A stretch of DNA of 16,448 nucleotides from positions 1 through 16,448 of the forward strand of contig JAGVDT010000061.1 of NCBI GenBank assembly GCA_020058565.1. Reading direction: 5' to 3'. The position numbers and the translations under genes were made by a program. Source of the stretch: Minisyncoccota bacterium. Its GTDB lineage: Bacteria > Patescibacteriota > Minisyncoccia > Phycocordibacterales > UBA2100. This document shows, piece after piece, positions 15,001 to 16,448 of this stretch. Numbering within the stretch: position 1 is the stretch's first letter; the number at the start of each line of letters is the position of its first letter. The notes beneath the pieces were generated by a model. The model was not told the origin of the DNA. It made no database searches and saw only the letters and a list, made by a program, of their open reading frames with translations.

Positions 15001-16448
15001 CAAAAATCAAGGCTTAGATCCGATCGGCAATAAAGTGACTATTAAGCCAGAAGCCGATGGCACTTACACGATAACCGAGGGAGGCAAACAAACGGTGTTG
15101 TCTGTTAAACCTGATTCTCGAATAGTGCAACTTTCTCGGGAGGGCAAGGCCACGGCTGAAGTAGATTTTTCAAAATCTCCAGCGGTGGTTGTAGTGATAC
15201 CAGAGAAAATAGCACAAGTGCCTACCGCAGCGCAGACACCCGCAAGTACCCCGACTGCCGCGGATACTGCAGCACAGCAGGCATTAAGTGAGAGGGACGC
15301 GCAGATGGCTACGGATGTAGCTGCTGCACTAGCAAAAGCTGAGGCAGAGGCGGCAAAGGAAGCACGAGTCCAACAACTCATCGCTCTTGATGCTGCAGAG
15401 TTTAGAGAGCTTGATGCAATCCAAGAGATAAAGCCCGTGCCTGGCAAACCCGAGATAGCGCTGAGCGGTAACCCGGCGGATCAGCTTCCGCCGACCCTGG
15501 TCCGAGGAGTTACTCAAAAGGAGGTAACGCCGTCGGTCGTAGTCGACCTGCAGAAACCCAGCACGCCTGCGGCAGCGCCGACACAGCCTGTCTCAGATGC
15601 GCAGCTTGTAGCGGCTCGCGAGAACGCGAAAACAGCTGCTGAAGCTTTGGCCAAAGCTCAGGAGGCAGAAAAAATTGCAGCGCAAAAAGTTGTGGATGCT
15701 GAGGCGGAAATTCAAAGAATTAGGAGTGATATTTCTCGTGGTGACACGGCAAATACTCCACTTGCAACAAATGTCACAAACTTTAAGAAGGCAAAAGATG
15801 CGGCGTGGAAACTGAAAACGCATGCGCAAGCAAATGCAGGCCTTTCAACTCTAAAAATCGCAATAACTGCTGCTGATTCGTCATTGGCTCAGTTTGGCAA
15901 GGCAATAAACTTCGCTAGAAATATTGGCTTGGATCAGACGATGCCGTTTGCTGCGCGGCAAAAAATAGCAGCAGATATTGCCACTTTAAATTCTACTCGC
16001 AAAAAAAGTACGGAAGCTTTGAATAAAGTAAAAAACTATGACTTCAGTGGTGCGGGGACAATATTTGAAGAAATTGAAAAAGCCAACAAGATTCTAGGCG
16101 AAATTCTGGCTCTAGGCGAAGCGCGCGTTGAGAGTCTTAAAAGAATCGTTCAAACTAATGCTGACGCCGCCAAAGCCGCCTTGCCCAGGGCTCAAGCAGC
16201 GCTGAAGAATGGAGCGGCTGATCTCGCTGCAGCGAAAAAGGTCGTGGAGGCAGCTAATGTTCAGGTGGTAGATGCCGCTGCGACATTGGCGGCCTTTGAA
16301 AAGGCTGCGCCGCAGGGTGCCGCGGTGAGGGTGGCAGCAAGTGAAAACCTGCGGGACGATCAGTCACCTGACGCATATCCGTCGTCAGACCGAGTTGTGG
16401 TTTCAGAAGATTTGTCTGGATATATTCCGAAACCACAACTCGGTCTGA
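9089..16448 (+). CDS. Giant exported protein with RlpA-like barrel and M15-type peptidase domains (3' end beyond window)
   Basis: The frame opens at an ATG (9089; an in-frame TGA lies at 9059) and stays open to the window edge: 2453 codons, no stop, translated by hand. AAGGA lies 4 nt before the ATG. Residues 1-41 are a signal peptide or anchor ending in AYG. Four cysteines follow (48, 68, 75, 89), then C345 and C349; none occurs in the next 2100 residues. A Gln-rich coiled coil covers about 112-230, and Ala-rich helical sequence runs to about 1450. A weakly pre-toxin-like segment is at 812-890. Pro/Thr/Ala linkers flank an RlpA-like double-psi barrel (about 1503-1600) and an M15-type zinc peptidase core (about 1770-1861). 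Ala/Glu/Lys coiled coils fill about 2052-2430. The domains point to peptidoglycan cleavage outside the cell; a contact weapon, host-interaction factor or own-wall remodeller are all possible. Confidence 0.9.
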   Translation, partial: MQVRAALTRGLTFAVSFTVVSCIFFSLMLVIALSLPHRAYGEVSGVACTQERRPPPNQNQFVHDGDTCANRAGKCLVGKNASGQDELKCQLQKAPDDLANKSVMQQPLDAKQSAAMAQQQLQQNTQQLQQRQEDLARAVTRLETIPETDPSEVETIRSDIKLLNDREAVLRDIQSIGVTAVDPLIDEGHMEQLNAESAQLQFRLQSIDSQRAALRQSASTLQPTLPASEQGLNSGAAEFGPNARSTGFGTGLIEDLTTPDIGKEELQWLNEKAQGFMRTVESGVEKAIDNYARYFYSSTETERLAASEFISDLDTDYKQEKLALDEKARELGVVMPNGQIDWNACKGTCLETLRPMALETNAAIDRYNKFLEESVADGTMLDGKYRNFYGGEGSFLESQSFAAADGQPSGTVFEDWDAKKSELTPLATDSPEEVLRKNLELQTYLNETMPAAVDKRLSQIGAASAQDPDNPGKYLNYVPIDQQRLEDFSKLSADVQATSRSISETIQQQEKAYIEAARLEYQTSQWAQAEGASTLYGAFGEKYASPAARELGEKLNFQMAASQDAFVLSDARGRLDEIRAERAAWGQATDGAELARRATVLQEQTRLSQLEDVLTQKFQRTQAFATALSNPQLTATQADALAYFLSTEQATPLGKAMQAEIVSQVVSRYQDQLGLQGSSNDLGFAQNSGRWFSTLADRSAMAYERLSSGLLGGEGSLPTATYADVYQERIDTKTANIGNILDAAADPAIRLNSQMQKVVDAKLGNISTLQWIAEGAVKPFRAAADYFYQSGANLMQKSGDVPLASVVGSASYVAGLFVGTPYHVVSGFGAFNTEFIGADFLPGRFTADVIAGSTLSPAERFAGGALGLVDAVISADVARIVAAPIARAAGEGLSSASIATREFFEPLLSRGTLSEGVASAPISAAESATLAEGRIRAIEQYWKLGEDATTARSIEALDVAKNLRTEALETAGLAINGRGEFIPKGGIAPIRSEAGEILLAEGPSRVAVGAAAPAGTTIAKAVEEQALATAPHTVVPPLLAPEARSLNVFSRAFLEASPAQQSQAISSALRDVTAELNPFTKGSAMYNSIISVEAALRLGGDVPGTFVSAVRTPAPLVIEASQSVLAGMRATEGAVSGSGIAYRLTPVDDVLAGIRSAPKPFTAQAPTLGETAPVLMQSARETVALATGLQGVRISEGYVGAVEAMRSAARDELAFINGMPQPAGVQVNPIDVQLQAAVASELLNDSSTRAAEDALKAYQGARAELAEVLNSGAVESIAPAEAKLNATYRQVVEAARTAAERPEIAARAQSNIEPEIFYRSSAEPLAVLGPTQLSVRVPSDVSALIRAAGYAALPLPAIAAGQRGSVAASKIATAQIQPGSTAPIVRQDPIQTMAQIALDSSVRSLANNPGANPLMQRIAGFPSPMELMAQVARQSIALIANNIVTTPAQGAVPAQPSGVDRGSIASEPIINTKPEEATPEAGSQQSPKEVTPSISIGPVKTTVASEFGYPGSPSLNAPKMASGMDMRTVVAKGQYYISHASLPLGTKLLILNPANGKAILAEVQERGPALSLRRDIDLLPPAAAGLGINIPSSKGLHSLQYAVVNTKAKLALGPINASTGKYGNMQQALAGLQSQASPGNVASVPSSQIKPTSPAPIPASTAAAPTSQPLTSRSIVAVSRPAGSQSIDVFRPSTPITMAALNNARNYDKRGRITSEAQYNSFAAEIKKELGIDLIRWGEWQSRTQGQIGDTYGGVTMSFSKATLVKLSAVWNTMEQVYGVRPTPGHSTIRENPALGKSQHGAANGMTAVDSFMPYDDSMAAFVRLASYVGFQGINPYPARTSTRDAQIGQVHVDLGEKRSWLSSSAPGAAQAVRGHMNGSNVLPTAVKEYLAGTRVAAEEVKVYTGYDGDYAYGTLRVNGAEATIVSRPGGSVARSDSSTKQTPASVPVVIQNKYPADVRNAVKAFSSAQLKNQGLDPIGNKVTIKPEADGTYTITEGGKQTVLSVKPDSRIVQLSREGKATAEVDFSKSPAVVVVIPEKIAQVPTAAQTPASTPTAADTAAQQALSERDAQMATDVAAALAKAEAEAAKEARVQQLIALDAAEFRELDAIQEIKPVPGKPEIALSGNPADQLPPTLVRGVTQKEVTPSVVVDLQKPSTPAAAPTQPVSDAQLVAARENAKTAAEALAKAQEAEKIAAQKVVDAEAEIQRIRSDISRGDTANTPLATNVTNFKKAKDAAWKLKTHAQANAGLSTLKIAITAADSSLAQFGKAINFARNIGLDQTMPFAARQKIAADIATLNSTRKKSTEALNKVKNYDFSGAGTIFEEIEKANKILGEILALGEARVESLKRIVQTNADAAKAALPRAQAALKNGAADLAAAKKVVEAANVQVVDAAATLAAFEKAAPQGAAVRVAASENLRDDQSPDAYPSSDRVVVSEDLSGYIPKPQLGL
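13595..13888 (+). other. RlpA-like double-psi beta-barrel domain in the giant protein
   Basis: Residues about 1503-1600. The family core is readable: KMASGMDM, then ISHASLPLGTKLLILNPANG (1537-1556), then VQERGP (1563-1568), then RDIDLLPPAAAGLGI (1574-1588). These match the RlpA pattern AAH-LPLGT-V-N-NG, then DRGP, then R-IDLS-AAA-LG. The DRGP aspartate is glutamate here, so lytic transglycosylase activity is uncertain and the domain might only bind glycan. Confidence 0.8.
14396..14671 (+). other. M15-type zinc D,D-peptidase core in the giant protein
   Basis: Residues about 1770-1861. VWNTMEQVYGVRPTPG leads to GKSQHGAANGMTAVDSF with H1800 and D1810 as likely zinc ligands. GFQGINPYP (1830-1838) follows, then VHVDLGEKRSW (1851-1861) with H1852 as the third ligand. 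The family pattern is S-x-H-x2-G-x-A-x-D, then GIGIYP, then HVD-G--R-W. Here the first His and the Asp are 10 apart instead of 7, a three-residue insertion. The fold call is good; activity is unproven. Confidence 0.7.
16385..16448. repeat. Perfect 20-bp inverted repeat at the window end
   Basis: Arms 16385-16404 (TCAGACCGAGTTGTGGTTTC) and 16429-16448 are exact reverse complements around a 24-nt loop. The match ends at the last base of the window and lies inside the giant gene's frame. It may be a true hairpin or a fold-back artefact at a contig end. Confidence 0.9.

Noticed and set aside
15242..15770. Internal duplication of the Pro/Thr linker plus Ala/Glu/Lys helix in the giant protein (KEVTPS also occurs at 13550 and 15518)
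   Set aside because: The resemblance is mostly low-complexity composition and a six-residue phrase; I could not show an aligned repeat unit.

Overview
The window looks like a fragment of a Patescibacteria (Candidate Phyla Radiation) genome, most likely a Parcubacteria-type lineage. This is an inference from gene content and style: a membrane-anchored family 5 substrate-binding protein in an apparent operon with secG, a 23S-rRNA-IVP-type four-helix-bundle gene bounded by AAGTATCA repeats, secreted proteins of unknown family, and few Shine-Dalgarno sequences. No rRNA, tRNA or CRISPR array was seen, so the placement cannot be made firmer from this window.

Layout. Positions 1-2327 (minus strand) carry an apparent operon: secG, then an oligopeptide-type substrate-binding protein, then the first 43 codons of an Arg/Pro/Gln-rich protein cut by the window edge. 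Next on the same strand is a 77-residue secreted or membrane-anchored protein with its own promoter, the strongest Shine-Dalgarno in the window and a terminator hairpin. Then comes a secreted polysaccharide deacetylase with a carbohydrate-binding-like domain, a run of 22 prolines, an Ig-like domain and a NodB catalytic domain. A divergent intergenic region holds back-to-back promoters; from it the groES-groEL operon runs on the plus strand. Four 7-bp tandem repeats lie between groES and groEL.

Downstream of groEL is a compact unit (6466-6922): a four-helix-bundle gene whose ribosome-binding site and stop codon lie in the two arms of an inverted repeat. Three plus-strand genes for exported proteins follow: a 316-residue Cys-rich protein, a 360-residue protein of unknown family, and a giant gene that opens at 9089 and has no stop codon before the window ends (2453 codons visible). 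I translated the giant frame by hand across its whole length. It has a signal sequence, a Cys-rich N-terminus, long helical and coiled-coil stretches, an RlpA-like double-psi beta-barrel and an M15-type zinc peptidase domain. The combination suggests a very large exported protein acting on peptidoglycan, of the host, a competitor or the cell itself. This is the most interesting system here.

A second theme is gene expression. At several genes a -10 element sits so close to the ATG that the predicted transcript starts at or one base before the start codon (secG, the deacetylase, the 316-residue gene, perhaps the 360-residue gene), which implies leaderless mRNAs. A caution: the last 64 bases hold a perfect 20-bp inverted repeat ending exactly at the window edge, which may be a real hairpin or an assembly fold-back.
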